Assembly: GCF_019207085.1 (NCBI RefSeq)
Contig: NZ_JAATOM010000003.1
Coordinates: forward strand, 1-64,000
Reading direction: 5' to 3'
Origin: Variovorax sp. dw_308
GTDB lineage: Bacteria > Pseudomonadota > Gammaproteobacteria > Burkholderiales > Burkholderiaceae_C
Length of the DNA stretch: 64,000 nt
Below are positions 7,752-19,576 of the stretch, in pieces (within the stretch, counting starts at the first letter, position 1; every line of letters begins with the position of its first letter). The notes beneath the pieces were generated by a model. It saw nothing but the letters and a program-made list of their open reading frames with translations, did no database searches and had not been told where the DNA came from. A program made the position numbers and the translations under genes.

Positions 7752-8783
7752 ATGATCATTGATTGCCACGGCCACTACACGACCGCGCCCAAGGCGCTGG
7801 AGAACTGGCGCAACCGGCAGATCGCGGGCATCCAGGATTCCGCGCTCAAGCCACGTGTCTCCGACCTGAAGATCAGCGACGACGAGTTGCGCGAGTCGAT
7901 CGAAGGCAACCAGCTGCGCCTCATGAAAGAGCGCGGCAGCGACCTGACGATCTTCAGCCCGCGCGCCAGCTTCATGGCACACCACATCGGCGACTTCGAG
8001 GTGTCGTCGACCTGGGCTGCGATCTGCAACGAGCTGTGCCATCGCGTCGCGCGACTCTTCCCCGACCACTTCATCGGTGCCGCGATGCTGCCGCAGTCGC
8101 CGGGCGTGGACCCGCGCACCTGCATCCCGGAGCTGGAACGCTGCGTGAAGGACTACGGATTCGTCGGCATCAACCTAAACCCCGATCCGTCGGGCGGGCA
8201 CTGGACTTCGCCCCCGCTGTCGGACCGTCACTGGTACCCGATCTACGAAAAGATGGTGGAGCTCGACATCCCGGCCATGGTTCACGTGAGCACGAGCTGC
8301 AACGCCTGCTTCCACACCACCGGCGCGCACTACCTGAATGCCGACACCACGGCCTTCATGCAGTGCCTGACCTCGGACCTGTTCAAGGACTTCCCGACGC
8401 TGCGCTTCGTGATCCCGCACGGGGGCGGCGCGGTCCCCTATCACTGGGGCCGGTTCCGTGGCCTCGCCCAGGAAATGAAGAAGCCGCTGCTGAACGATCA
8501 CCTGCTCAACAACATCTTCTTCGACACCTGCGTGTATCACCAGCCCGGCATCGACCTGCTGACCAAGGTGATCCCCGTCAAGAACATCCTCTTCGCCAGC
8601 GAAATGATCGGCGCGGTGCGCGGCATCGACCCGGAGACGGGCCACTACTTCGACGACACGCGCCGCTATGTCGATTCGACCGCGAACCTCAGCGCTGAAG
8701 AACGCCACCTCGTCTTCGAAGGCAACGCACGCCGCGTATTCCCGCGTCTCGACGCACAACTCAAGCAGAAAGCCACAGCATGA
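7752..8783 (+). CDS. ligJ: 4-oxalomesaconate hydratase
   Basis: This 343-residue amidohydrolase-superfamily enzyme hydrates 4-oxalomesaconate to 4-carboxy-4-hydroxy-2-oxoadipate in protocatechuate and gallate 4,5-cleavage. The zinc-site residues seen are His6 and His8 in DCHGH, His178 in MVHVS and Glu284 in FASEM, with His223 in VIPHGGG. These fall at the numbering I recall for LigJ of Sphingobium. The following aldolase overlaps its stop codon by 4 nt. Its partner enzymes in the same operon make this assignment firmer than the bare amidohydrolase fold would. Confidence 0.9.
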   Translation: MIIDCHGHYTTAPKALENWRNRQIAGIQDSALKPRVSDLKISDDELRESIEGNQLRLMKERGSDLTIFSPRASFMAHHIGDFEVSSTWAAICNELCHRVARLFPDHFIGAAMLPQSPGVDPRTCIPELERCVKDYGFVGINLNPDPSGGHWTSPPLSDRHWYPIYEKMVELDIPAMVHVSTSCNACFHTTGAHYLNADTTAFMQCLTSDLFKDFPTLRFVIPHGGGAVPYHWGRFRGLAQEMKKPLLNDHLLNNIFFDTCVYHQPGIDLLTKVIPVKNILFASEMIGAVRGIDPETGHYFDDTRRYVDSTANLSAEERHLVFEGNARRVFPRLDAQLKQKATA

Positions 8784-9484
8784 CCACCCAAGCGCCTCTC
8801 ATCAACCAGCTTGGCGTCGTCAAGCGAAACATCGACCGCGCCAACGCTGCAGCGCGCGATCAGTTGGGTCAGTTCGGCACGGCCACCATCCACGAAGCGA
8901 TGGGGCGCGTGGGCCTCATGAAGCCGATCATGCGGCCGATCTATCCAGGCGCGCGTGCTTGCGGGACGGCCGTCACAGTGCTCCTGCAACCCGGCGACAA
9001 CTGGATGATGCACGTCGCCGCGGAACAGATTCAACCCGGCGACATCGTGGTGGCCGCCGTGACGGCGGATTGCACCGACGGCTTCTTCGGCGACCTGCTG
9101 GCGACCAGTTTCATGGCACGCGGCGCCCAGGGGCTCGTGATCGACGGCGGGGTCCGCGACGTCAAGGACCTCAGCGCGATGGGCTTTCCGGTCTGGAGCA
9201 AGGCGATCAGCTCGAAGGGCACGATCAAGGCGACGCTCGGCTCGGTGAACATCCCGGTGATCTGCGCGGGAGCACTCGTCAATCCGGGCGATGTCGTGGT
9301 CGCCGATGACGATGGCGTCGTCGTGGTGCCAGCGTCCATCGCGCAGCAGGTGGCAGACGCCGCGAAGAAGCGCGAGAACCTGGAGGGGGAAAAGCGCGAG
9401 AAGCTGGCGGCCGGCGTGCTCGGTCTCGACATGTACCAGATGCGCGAGCCGCTGGCCAAGGCGGGCCTGCGCTACATCGATTGA
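8780..9484 (+). CDS. ligK: 4-carboxy-4-hydroxy-2-oxoadipate aldolase (RraA family)
   Basis: The 234-residue protein has the RraA/HMG aldolase fold. The divalent-metal and substrate loop is visible as IDGGVRD (121-127), with GDLLATS at 104-110. The enzyme splits 4-carboxy-4-hydroxy-2-oxoadipate (CHA) to pyruvate and oxaloacetate, the last step of the 4,5-cleavage route. Length and the C-terminal [18 protein letters not shown] helix agree with LigK/GalC proteins. Its ATG overlaps the ligJ stop (ATGA), so the two are translationally coupled. Confidence 0.9.
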   Translation: MTTQAPLINQLGVVKRNIDRANAAARDQLGQFGTATIHEAMGRVGLMKPIMRPIYPGARACGTAVTVLLQPGDNWMMHVAAEQIQPGDIVVAAVTADCTDGFFGDLLATSFMARGAQGLVIDGGVRDVKDLSAMGFPVWSKAISSKGTIKATLGSVNIPVICAGALVNPGDVVVADDDGVVVVPASIAQQVADAAKKRENLEGEKREKLAAGVLGLDMYQMREPLAKAGLRYID

Positions 9485-9533
9485 TGCTGGCAGCACGACA
9501 CACCCCTCAGCGAATCAACTCCAAGGACCGAAC

Positions 9534-10472
9534 ATGCAATTCACCAAGACCCCCGATTGGCTCGACTGGTATGCCAACCCCAGCAAGCCCCGATTCCAGC
9601 TCCCGCGCGGTGCGGTGGATGCCCATTGCCACGTGTTCGGCCCGGGCGCGCAATTCCCCTTCGCGCCGGAGCGCAAGTACACGCCGTGCGATGCCAGCAA
9701 GGATCAACTGTTCGCATTGCGCGACCACCTCGGCTTCGCGCGCAATGTCGTCGTGCAGGCGACCTGCCACGGCGCCGACAACAGCGCAATGGTCGATGCC
9801 CTTGCGCACTCGAACGGCATGGCGCGCGGCGTGGCGACAGTGCGTCGCAGCGTCACGGACGACGAGCTGCAACGGATGCATGAGGCCGGCGTGCGCGGCG
9901 TCCGCTTCAACTTCGTCAAGCGCTTGGTCGACTTCACGCCGAAGGACGAGCTGTTGGAAATCGCGGGCCGCATCGCACGGCTTGGCTGGCATGTGGTCAT
10001 CTACTTCGAGGCGCAGGACCTGCCGGAACTGCTGGACTTCTTCACCGCACTTCCCACCGATGTGGTGATCGACCACATGGGGCGCCCCGACGTGACCAAG
10101 CCAATCGACGGCCCCGAGTTCGCCCTGCTGCTGAAGTTCATGCGGGAGCACCCCAACGTGTGGAGCAAGGTGAGCTGCCCGGAGCGGCTCTCGGTGGGTG
10201 GCCCGCCCGCACTCGACGGAGAGCGCGATGCCTATCGCGATGTCGTCCCGTTTGCACGTCGCGTGGTCGAGGAGTTTCCGGATCGCGTGCTGTGGGGCAC
10301 CGACTGGCCCCATCCCAACCTGAAGAACCACATGCCCGATGACGGCCTGCTGGTCGACTTCATCCCGCACATCGCGACGACGCCCGAGCTGCAACGCAAA
10401 TTGCTCGTCGACAACCCGATGCGCTTGTACTGGCCGGAGGAGCGCACCACGGCTCCCGGCAGCAAGTCCTAG
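9534..10472 (+). CDS. ligI: 2-pyrone-4,6-dicarboxylate lactonase
   Basis: The 312-residue amidohydrolase matches LigI, which opens 2-pyrone-4,6-dicarboxylate to 4-oxalomesaconate, the substrate of LigJ. Visible active-site residues are His31 and His33 in DAHCHVFGPG, His181 in IDHMGRPD and Asp257 in LWGTDWPHPN. LigI is unusual in its superfamily in not requiring a metal. The start was placed at 9534, 49 nt after ligK, because the longer open frame runs back across ligK. With LigK and LigJ it completes the pathway from the pyrone to central metabolites. Confidence 0.9.
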   Translation: MQFTKTPDWLDWYANPSKPRFQLPRGAVDAHCHVFGPGAQFPFAPERKYTPCDASKDQLFALRDHLGFARNVVVQATCHGADNSAMVDALAHSNGMARGVATVRRSVTDDELQRMHEAGVRGVRFNFVKRLVDFTPKDELLEIAGRIARLGWHVVIYFEAQDLPELLDFFTALPTDVVIDHMGRPDVTKPIDGPEFALLLKFMREHPNVWSKVSCPERLSVGGPPALDGERDAYRDVVPFARRVVEEFPDRVLWGTDWPHPNLKNHMPDDGLLVDFIPHIATTPELQRKLLVDNPMRLYWPEERTTAPGSKS

Positions 10473-10502
10473 ACAACCAGGCAAAGCCAAGGAGACAAGC
10501 AA

Positions 10503-11828
10503 ATGATTTCAGAAAGCGTTGCTGTGGCGCCGCCGCAGCCAAGATCGCCCAAGGCCTGGTACAAGCAGTTGTGGGTCCAGGTGCTCGTCGCGATGGCCGT
10601 CGGCGTCATCCTCGGGCACTTCTATCCCACTGCGGGCCAGCTCATGCAGCCGCTCGGCGATGGCTTCATCAAGCTTATCCGGATGCTGATTGCGCCCATC
10701 GTCTTTTGTACGGTCGTGCTGGGCATTGCCAAGATGGGCGACATGTCGAAGGTGGGCAGGGTCGCCATCAAGGCATTGATCTACTTCGAGGTCATGACCA
10801 CCGTGGCCTTGGCCATCGCAATGGTCATCGTCAACCTGTGGCATCCGGGTGCGGGCATGAACGTCAACACCGCCTCACTGGATGCAGGCTCGGTCAAGAT
10901 GTACGTTGACCAGACCAAGTCGCACGGAACGGTCAATTTCCTTCTGGACATCATTCCGAACGCGATGGTTGGCGCCTTCGCCGAAGGCAATGTCCTGCAA
11001 GTCCTCCTGATCTCGGTGATCTTGGGCAGCACGCTGGTCGCTATTGGCAAGCGCGCGAAGCCTGTGATCGACCTGCTCGACATCGGCTCGGAGATGCTGT
11101 TCCGCGCTGTGGCCATCGTGATGTATGCGGCACCCATCGGCGCATTCGGAGCGATCGCGTTCACCGTCGGCCGCTACGGCGCGGGCGCACTCGCTTCCCT
11201 TGGGAACTTGCTGGCCTGCTTCTACTTCGTCTGCTTTGTATTCGTGTTCTTCGTCCTGGGGCCAATGTGCAAGCTGTTCGGCTTCAGCCTGTTCCAATTG
11301 ATCCGGTACCTTCGCGAGGAGCTGTTGATCTGCCTGGCAACGACATCCTCCGAGGCTGTGCTGCCGCGCATGCTGATCAAGATGGAGAACCTCGGTTGCA
11401 AGGCCAGCGTCGTCGGCCTCGTGATTCCGACCGGCTATTCGTTCAACCTCGACGGGACATGTCTCTACCTGGCCTCGGTGGCGCTCTTCCTTGCACAAGC
11501 AACGAACACACCGCTGGACATCTATCAGCAACTGCTTCTGCTGGGGGTGTTGTTGCTAACGTCCAAGGGCGCGGCGGGCGTCGCTGGCGCGGCATTCGTG
11601 GTGCTCGCCGCCACGCTCTCGACGGTCGGATCGATTCCAGTGACCAGCGTGGCACTGATCCTCGGCATTCACCGCTTGCTTGCTGAAGGGATGGTGCCGA
11701 CCAACCTGCTCGGCAACGCCGTGGCCACGATCGTCATCTCGAAATGGGAAGGCGCACTCGACAAACCCAGGCTCGATGCCGTGCTGGCGGAACGCACGCC
11801 AGCCCCACTCCCCGCCGGCGCGCACTGA
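10503..11828 (+). CDS. DctA-type dicarboxylate:cation symporter
   Basis: The 441-residue inner-membrane protein belongs to the dicarboxylate/amino acid:cation symporter family. Landmarks are [20 protein letters not shown] near 50-70, the serine-rich TTSSEAVLPRM motif near 280, and GYSFNLDGT near 313-321 for cation and substrate binding. It lies 30 nt after ligI with a GGAGACA site. In this setting it probably imports the tricarboxylic or dicarboxylic substrate of the lig enzymes rather than succinate alone. A second family member is at 58404-59747. Confidence 0.88.
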   Translation: MISESVAVAPPQPRSPKAWYKQLWVQVLVAMAVGVILGHFYPTAGQLMQPLGDGFIKLIRMLIAPIVFCTVVLGIAKMGDMSKVGRVAIKALIYFEVMTTVALAIAMVIVNLWHPGAGMNVNTASLDAGSVKMYVDQTKSHGTVNFLLDIIPNAMVGAFAEGNVLQVLLISVILGSTLVAIGKRAKPVIDLLDIGSEMLFRAVAIVMYAAPIGAFGAIAFTVGRYGAGALASLGNLLACFYFVCFVFVFFVLGPMCKLFGFSLFQLIRYLREELLICLATTSSEAVLPRMLIKMENLGCKASVVGLVIPTGYSFNLDGTCLYLASVALFLAQATNTPLDIYQQLLLLGVLLLTSKGAAGVAGAAFVVLAATLSTVGSIPVTSVALILGIHRLLAEGMVPTNLLGNAVATIVISKWEGALDKPRLDAVLAERTPAPLPAGAH

Positions 11829-11846
11829 GCCGTCCGGAAACAGGAG

Positions 11847-11872
11847 CACGCGCGTGGCGCTCGCCGCGCGTG
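11847..11872 (+). terminator. GC hairpin between dctA-like gene and porin gene
   Basis: CACGCGCG and CGCGCGTG form an 8-bp stem around a 10-nt loop, followed by TCGCCTTTAC with only a short T run. It lies between the transporter stop and the porin ribosome binding site. It could attenuate read-through or stabilise the upstream mRNA rather than fully terminate. Confidence 0.35.
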
Positions 11873-11914
11873 TCGCCTTTACACGCCCCAATTCACATCA
11901 ACCGAGGAGCTCCC

Positions 11915-13195
11915 ATGAACAAAACCATCGCCGCGGCAGCAATGCTGGCATGTGCCGGCACTGCATCAGCGCAGTCTTCCGTCACCTTGTTTGGCGCGCT
12001 GGACGCCGGCGTCAGTTACTACAGCAACGCAAGCACCTTCTACAACAACACAGCACGCCCGGTCGCGCCATTGCCGAGCGCATCCCGCAGCCAGACAGCG
12101 CAGTCGTCCAGCAACACCACACCCAGCCGGCTTGGGTTTCGTGGCACTGAAGACCTCGGGGGAGGGCTGGCAGCCGGCTTCTGGCTCGAAGCTGGCCTCA
12201 ATAACGACACCGGCCTCGGCCAGGGCCCTGGGAGCACCATCGCGTTCAATCGCAGGTCCACCGTGAGTTTGTCTGGACCTTTCGGAGAGATACGCCTGGG
12301 TCGGGATTTCACGCCCACCTACTGGAACGATCTCATCTTCAGTGCCTTCGGCACCCTTGGCTCAGGCGCGAGCCTGTTGTCCACGGTTGGCCGCAATCTG
12401 CAGATCACGAAGGGGCCGGGGTCCGCGGTGGCGGCGACGGACAACTACCTGCAAACCAGCAACAGCATCGGCTACATCCTCCCGGCCGATCTGGGAGGCT
12501 TCTATGGCCAGCTCCAATATGCGCTGCCCGAGAACATCAAGCAAAGCAATGTGCCCGAGACCCCTTCGGCGAAGGGCCGGTTCGCCGGCGGTCGCTTCGG
12601 CTACGCGTCAGGGGCTTTGGATGTCGCCATAGCCTATGGCGAAAGCACCGCAGCCGACGGCATCACGGTGAACGCAGCCGGCGCTCCAACCGGGACCAAG
12701 CTCGACGAGAAGATCAAGACTTTCAGCATCGGTGCCTCCTACAACTTCAATGTCGTCAAGCTTTTCGGCGAGGTATCGCAACTGCGTGATCAGTCGCGAT
12801 CGGTCGTTCAGGCCAACTCGCTCACCACGCGAGAGAACGACAAATACAACGGCGCACTTGTCGGCATGACCATCCCCGTCGGCGCGGGCTTGATCAAGGC
12901 CTCGTACGCGCGTGTGAAGTTTGACAACGATCCCGGCACGAGCGCGCCCTTTGCACCGCAGCGGGACGCCTCCACGCAAAAGGTCTCAATTGGCTATGAC
13001 TACAACCTGTCGAAGCGCACCGCGCTCTACGCGACCGCTGCATACATCCGCGTGAAGGACGGGCAGAACAACCCGGCCATCATGGGAGCCGCGACCGGCG
13101 GGACCGCTGGTTATCTTTCCACTGGCAACGGCGTCTCGGGCTATGCTCCGAGCAGTTCGAAAGGATACGACTTGGGCATCAGGCACACGTTCTAG
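11915..13195 (+). CDS. Gram-negative general porin (Porin_4 type)
   Basis: This 426-residue outer-membrane porin has a signal peptide ending at ...ASA-QSSVTLFG, the standard betaproteobacterial porin beginning. SRLGFRGTEDLGGGLAAGFW is at about 69-88, and the C-terminal strand ends in HTF with the terminal Phe needed for outer-membrane assembly. The loops are rich in Ser, Asn and Gly. The start at 11915 gives the signal peptide; the longer frame runs back into the transporter. It is last in the lig gene cluster, which suggests an entry channel for aromatic acids or pyrone dicarboxylates. Confidence 0.88.
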   Translation: MNKTIAAAAMLACAGTASAQSSVTLFGALDAGVSYYSNASTFYNNTARPVAPLPSASRSQTAQSSSNTTPSRLGFRGTEDLGGGLAAGFWLEAGLNNDTGLGQGPGSTIAFNRRSTVSLSGPFGEIRLGRDFTPTYWNDLIFSAFGTLGSGASLLSTVGRNLQITKGPGSAVAATDNYLQTSNSIGYILPADLGGFYGQLQYALPENIKQSNVPETPSAKGRFAGGRFGYASGALDVAIAYGESTAADGITVNAAGAPTGTKLDEKIKTFSIGASYNFNVVKLFGEVSQLRDQSRSVVQANSLTTRENDKYNGALVGMTIPVGAGLIKASYARVKFDNDPGTSAPFAPQRDASTQKVSIGYDYNLSKRTALYATAAYIRVKDGQNNPAIMGAATGGTAGYLSTGNGVSGYAPSSSKGYDLGIRHTF

Positions 13196-13490
13196 CGTCA
13201 AGGCCAGGCTTCGCTTTTCGGTTGCGATGTCAGCAATGCGGGTCAGACCAGTCGCAACGCGCGGGCGCGCGACTGACTGGTCATGACCGGCTGCCGCTTT
13301 TCCATGCCGAATCCAGCCGCCTTGCGCGCGCCGGTCTCTAAAGCCCGAATCGCCACCCAGCAACAGGCGCGACGCTCGGCACCACCGGCCAAGTCGCCTT
13401 GAAGCGCTGCGAATCGGAGCCCCTGTCAACACATCCGAGCCACCTCCCCAACGTCGATCCTTCGGACTCCAAGCGTGCTTCAACAGCCAA
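13196..13490. other. Convergent intergenic region, source of the left-edge duplicate
   Basis: No gene is seen. It separates the convergent porin and sensor-kinase genes. A possible hairpin CAGTCGC...GCGACTG lies near 13250-13275 but has no T run. From about 13289 the sequence matches the start of the window block for block. Confidence 0.5.
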
Positions 13491-16499
<3,009 letters not shown>

Positions 16500-16727
16500 G
16501 TTTGCGGAGCAGGGGGTGAGCGATTTTCAGTCGGATTCGGCCTGCTTTTGCGTCAGCCGGGGCCGCGCCGCGGTGCCGGACAAACCTTGCGCGGCATGCG
16601 CCCGCGCCCAGCCGCTGGCGCAGCCAATTGCACCTTGGTGCTGATCTGCGCCCGGACCGGTCCGACACCCTTGCAGGCCCGCACCCCCGCACCGCAAACT
16701 CCGGTGATGTCCTGTCAGGAGAGCCAC
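16500..16727. other. Divergent intergenic region
   Basis: This gap separates the kinase start from the outer-membrane protein start and must hold both promoters. I found no clear palindrome or sigma-70 pair in it. CAGGAGAGCCAC just before 16728 is the ribosome binding site of the rightward gene. Confidence 0.4.
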
Positions 16728-17693
16728 ATGAATATCCGGGGTATGCGACTGAGCTTGCGCCTTGCGTCGGGCCTCGCGATGGGCCTCTGCGGCATGGCCG
16801 CCAACGCCACCGAGGGCGGCCTGGGTCGCCCGGTCAGCGGCACGACCGTGCAGGCCAGCGGCGGCATCGTCCCGCCTGAACCGGTGTGGGCCGTCAACTT
16901 CAGCGAGATCTACCTGGACGGTTCCATCGGCGGCAGCAGGCTGGTGCCGCTGGTCGGCCAGACCTCGATCGGCATCGACGCCAAGATCTCGTTCACCCTG
17001 GCGACGGTCATGAAGGTGTGGGACACCGGGCCCGGCCAATGGAACTTCGCCTCGAGCATCACCGTGCCGTACGTCTACGAAAAGATCAATGCCAACCTGA
17101 CGACCGGCGCGCGCCAGGGCAACGCACAGGACGTGGCGTCCAACGCCTTCGACCTCTACTTCTCGCCGATCATCGCGGGCTACCACTTCTCGCAGACCGA
17201 GCACATGGCGCTCAGCTTCAACTTCTGGGCGCCCACCGGCAAGTACGACCCCGCGAACCTGGCCAACCCCAGCCTCAACAACTGGACCTTCGTACCGCAG
17301 ATCGCCTACACGCGGATCTTTCCGGAGAGCGGCTGGCAACTCGACGCGGTCGCCAACCTGCAGTTCTACACGCGCAACAAGGACACCGACTACAAGAACG
17401 CGCCGCTGTTCGCGATGGACGTGATGGGCGTGAAGAAGTTCAGCAACGGAGTCGGCGCCGGCCTGATCGTCGGCACCGTGCAGCAGATCGGCGGCGACAG
17501 CGGCCCCACCGCCGACCGGCTCAACGGCTTCAAGGGCCACGACTGGGCGCTCGGCCCGGTGGTGAGCTACGACACCAAGCTCGGCGGCAAGGCGCCGCTG
17601 TCGATGAGCCTGCGCTGGGTTCCGACCGTCAGCAGCAAGAACCGCATCGACAGCCGCAAGACGGTGATGGCAACGGCGACGCTGATCTTCTGA
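16728..17693 (+). CDS. SphA / phenol-MetA family outer-membrane protein
   Basis: The 321-residue protein has a signal peptide (MNIRGMRLSLRLASGLAMGL ... AANA-TEGG) and a beta-barrel-like body with alternating hydrophobic residues that ends in LIF. The pattern, including TVPYVYEKI, FSPIIAGYHF and APTGKYDP near 175-182, matches the MetA-pathway / SphA outer-membrane family found beside aromatic and sphingosine degradation genes. These are thought to take up hydrophobic substrates. The start at 16728 gives the signal peptide; the longer frame upstream runs antisense through the kinase gene. It has no co-transcribed catabolic gene here. Confidence 0.82.
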   Translation: MNIRGMRLSLRLASGLAMGLCGMAANATEGGLGRPVSGTTVQASGGIVPPEPVWAVNFSEIYLDGSIGGSRLVPLVGQTSIGIDAKISFTLATVMKVWDTGPGQWNFASSITVPYVYEKINANLTTGARQGNAQDVASNAFDLYFSPIIAGYHFSQTEHMALSFNFWAPTGKYDPANLANPSLNNWTFVPQIAYTRIFPESGWQLDAVANLQFYTRNKDTDYKNAPLFAMDVMGVKKFSNGVGAGLIVGTVQQIGGDSGPTADRLNGFKGHDWALGPVVSYDTKLGGKAPLSMSLRWVPTVSSKNRIDSRKTVMATATLIF

Positions 17694-17778
17694 GCAAGTC
17701 GGGCCGGCTGGGCCATATCGACTTGCGCGCGAGATCTTGCTTGCAGCTCGGCAGGGGCGTTGCATGACCGGGCGGCAT

Positions 17779-17807
17779 TTGACATGTCCTGTTTTTGTAT
17801 CTACATT
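17779..17807 (+). promoter_or_regulatory. Sigma-70 promoter of vapBC
   Basis: TTGACA (17779-17784), a 17-nt spacer and TACATT (17802-17807) form a good housekeeping promoter 25 nt before the vapB ATG. The -10 box lies inside the palindrome described separately, as expected for autorepression. Confidence 0.6.
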
Positions 17808-17817
17808 AATAGATACA
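17796..17817. promoter_or_regulatory. vapBC autoregulatory palindrome
   Basis: TGTATCTA and TAGATACA form a perfect 8-bp inverted repeat separated by 6 nt (CATTAA). It covers the -10 box and the probable transcription start of vapBC. VapB antitoxins of the AbrB fold bind such dyads with VapC, so this is the likely operator. Confidence 0.65.
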
Positions 17818-17831
17818 TCACGGAGGCGGTC

Positions 17832-18098
17832 ATGCATCGGTCAATTGCCAAGCTCTTTGCAACGGGGGGTAGCCAAGCCGTCCGGTTGCCGGCTGAATTT
17901 CGCTTCGAGGGCAGCACCGAGGTTTACATCCGAAGGGACGAAAGCACTGGCGACGTCATCCTGTCCACACGCTCTCCGGTGGACTGGCGTGCATTCATGC
18001 AATTGCGCCAGCAACTCGGCCCCATACCCAAGGACTTCCTCGCCGACCGCGAACAAGGGCAGGAGCAACGCGATCCTTTCAAGGACTGGAAGGAATGA
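17832..18098 (+). CDS. vapB: VapB-type antitoxin (AbrB/SpoVT fold)
   Basis: The 88-residue protein starts with the swapped-hairpin DNA-binding motif SIAKLFATGGSQAVRLPAEF (4-23), typical of VapB/VagC antitoxins. A variable C-terminus that would wrap the toxin follows. The ATG at 17832 follows GGAGGCGGTC; an upstream in-frame ATG at 17760 lies before the promoter and was rejected. The last codons overlap vapC by 4 nt, giving translational coupling of antitoxin before toxin. Confidence 0.88.
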   Translation: MHRSIAKLFATGGSQAVRLPAEFRFEGSTEVYIRRDESTGDVILSTRSPVDWRAFMQLRQQLGPIPKDFLADREQGQEQRDPFKDWKE

Positions 18099-18511
18099 CG
18101 CTCTACATGCTCGACACCAACGCAGCGAGCGAAGCCATGCGAGGCCATGCCGCGATCGACGCACGATTGCAGGCACTTGCGCCCGGTCAATGGTGCGTCT
18201 CGGCGATCACCTGCTCCGAACTCCGCTACGGCCTGGCACGACGCCCCGAGGCAGTGCGCCTCCATCAGATCGTGAGCGAGTTCTTGCGCATCGTCCCCAT
18301 CCTTCCATGGGACGCCGAAGCCGCAACAAGGCACGGCGTGCTGCGAGCCGATCTCAAGGCGCGCGGAAAACCCATCGGTGACGTCGACGAGATGATTGCG
18401 GCGCATGCATTGGCGACCGGTGCGGTGGTCGTCACCGACAACACGAAGCACTTTGCACGGGTGCCTGGCCTCGTGATTGAAAACTGGTTGCGGGCGGCAA
18501 CGGGTCACTGA
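18095..18511 (+). CDS. vapC: VapC-type PIN-domain ribonuclease toxin
   Basis: This 138-residue PIN-domain protein has the four acidic positions that bind Mg2+: Asp7 (MLDTN), Glu42 (CSELRYGLA), Asp96/Asp98 (GDVDEMIAAHA) and Asp115 (VVTDNTKHF). VapC toxins cleave tRNA or rRNA when the antitoxin is degraded. The gene overlaps vapB and has a full-length, undisturbed catalytic core, so the module looks functional. Confidence 0.9.
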   Translation: MTLYMLDTNAASEAMRGHAAIDARLQALAPGQWCVSAITCSELRYGLARRPEAVRLHQIVSEFLRIVPILPWDAEAATRHGVLRADLKARGKPIGDVDEMIAAHALATGAVVVTDNTKHFARVPGLVIENWLRAATGH

Positions 18512-18529
18512 TCGAATTCACTGCGCCGT

Positions 18530-19459
18530 TCACGTCGCCCGGTCACGACCAGGCGGCGGCAAGAGCTGATCGACCATGACCCGCGCCGCAGCCGACAGCG
18601 GCCTGCTCGCGCTGTAGCCCAGCATCAACTGCCGCTGCGCCCAGGCATCGGTCAGGCGCACAGCCTTGAGTCCCTGCGGCCCCTGCGTTTCCTTGCACGC
18701 GGCCAAGGGAAGCACGCCGACCCCGAGTCGGGCCGCGATCATCTGGCACATCGCGTCGAAGCTGCGCACCTGCACCCGCATGCGCAGCGTGCGCCCCGCG
18801 TCCGCGGCGGCGCGGGATGTCAGTTCCAGCAGAGAACTCCCCCGGTTCAGGCCGACGAAATCGTGGTCGAGGCAATCGGCGAAGGCCACCTTCCTGAGCT
18901 TGGCCAGTGGATGCGTGCGGGGACACAACAGGACCAGCTCGTCGTTGCGAAACGGCGCGAGCGTGAGGCCCTCGGCCGGCGTGCCTTCGGCGAACACACC
19001 GACGTCGGCCAGGCCGTCGAGCAGCGCGCGCACGATGTCCGCGCTCAACTGCTCTTCGATGTCCACGCGAATCCCCGGCTGCTGCGCCATGAAGTCCGCC
19101 AGCGCCTTCGGCAGGAATTCGGTCAGCGCGGACATGTTCGCCCACAGCCGCACATGGCCGCGATAGCCTTCGGAGTAGTCCGCCAGCTCGCTGCTGAACA
19201 GTTCGAAGCCCTGGAACAGCCGCAAGGCATGCTGCGCGGCCGCATGGCCCGCTGCCGTCACGCTCACGCCCTGCACGCTGCGCTCCAGTAGCTGCATGCC
19301 CGTGGCCGCCTCGAAGTCGCTCAAGCGCCGGCTCGCGGCCGACAACGCCAGGTGGCACTGTGCCGCGCCCTTGGTGATGCTGCCGGTCTGGACCACGGCG
19401 CAGAACAGCCGCAGCGTCACGAAGTCGACCCGCGCCGGGTTCATCGGGCTCTTCGCCAT
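18530..19459 (-). CDS. LysR-family transcriptional regulator
   Basis: The protein has 309 residues from the ATG at 19459, which is preceded by a strong AAGGAGG site. A more upstream ATG at 19501 was rejected because it overlaps the probable operator. The HTH lies at about 10-65 (VTLRLFCAVVQTGSITKGAA, LSAASRRLSDFEA) and the effector domain at about 90-300. It is divergent from the CoA-transferase / HMG-CoA-lyase-like operon and very likely controls it. Confidence 0.88.
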   Translation of the reverse strand: MAKSPMNPARVDFVTLRLFCAVVQTGSITKGAAQCHLALSAASRRLSDFEAATGMQLLERSVQGVSVTAAGHAAAQHALRLFQGFELFSSELADYSEGYRGHVRLWANMSALTEFLPKALADFMAQQPGIRVDIEEQLSADIVRALLDGLADVGVFAEGTPAEGLTLAPFRNDELVLLCPRTHPLAKLRKVAFADCLDHDFVGLNRGSSLLELTSRAAADAGRTLRMRVQVRSFDAMCQMIAARLGVGVLPLAACKETQGPQGLKAVRLTDAWAQRQLMLGYSASRPLSAAARVMVDQLLPPPGRDRAT

Positions 19460-19500
19460 CGAACGGCCTCCTTGGGGCTTCTCAAAACGCGAAGGATACA

Positions 19501-19513
19501 TGCCGACATGGCA
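19501..19513. promoter_or_regulatory. Putative LysR operator (TGCC-N5-GGCA)
   Basis: TGCCGACATGGCA is a dyad with the T-N11-A signature. It lies 41 nt upstream of the LysR start at 19459 and 63 nt upstream of the CoA-transferase ATG, a usual place for a LysR recognition site. Confidence 0.5.
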
Positions 19514-19576
19514 ATTCCTCCTGCGCGGCCTTGACCCCTAGATTCACGTCTCCGCAGCACACGAAAGCAAAGAGAC

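Noticed and set aside
13250..13275. CAGTCGC/GCGACTG hairpin after the porin gene
   Set aside because: The stem is only 7 bp, the loop is long and GC-rich, and no T run follows, so it is too weak to call a terminator.
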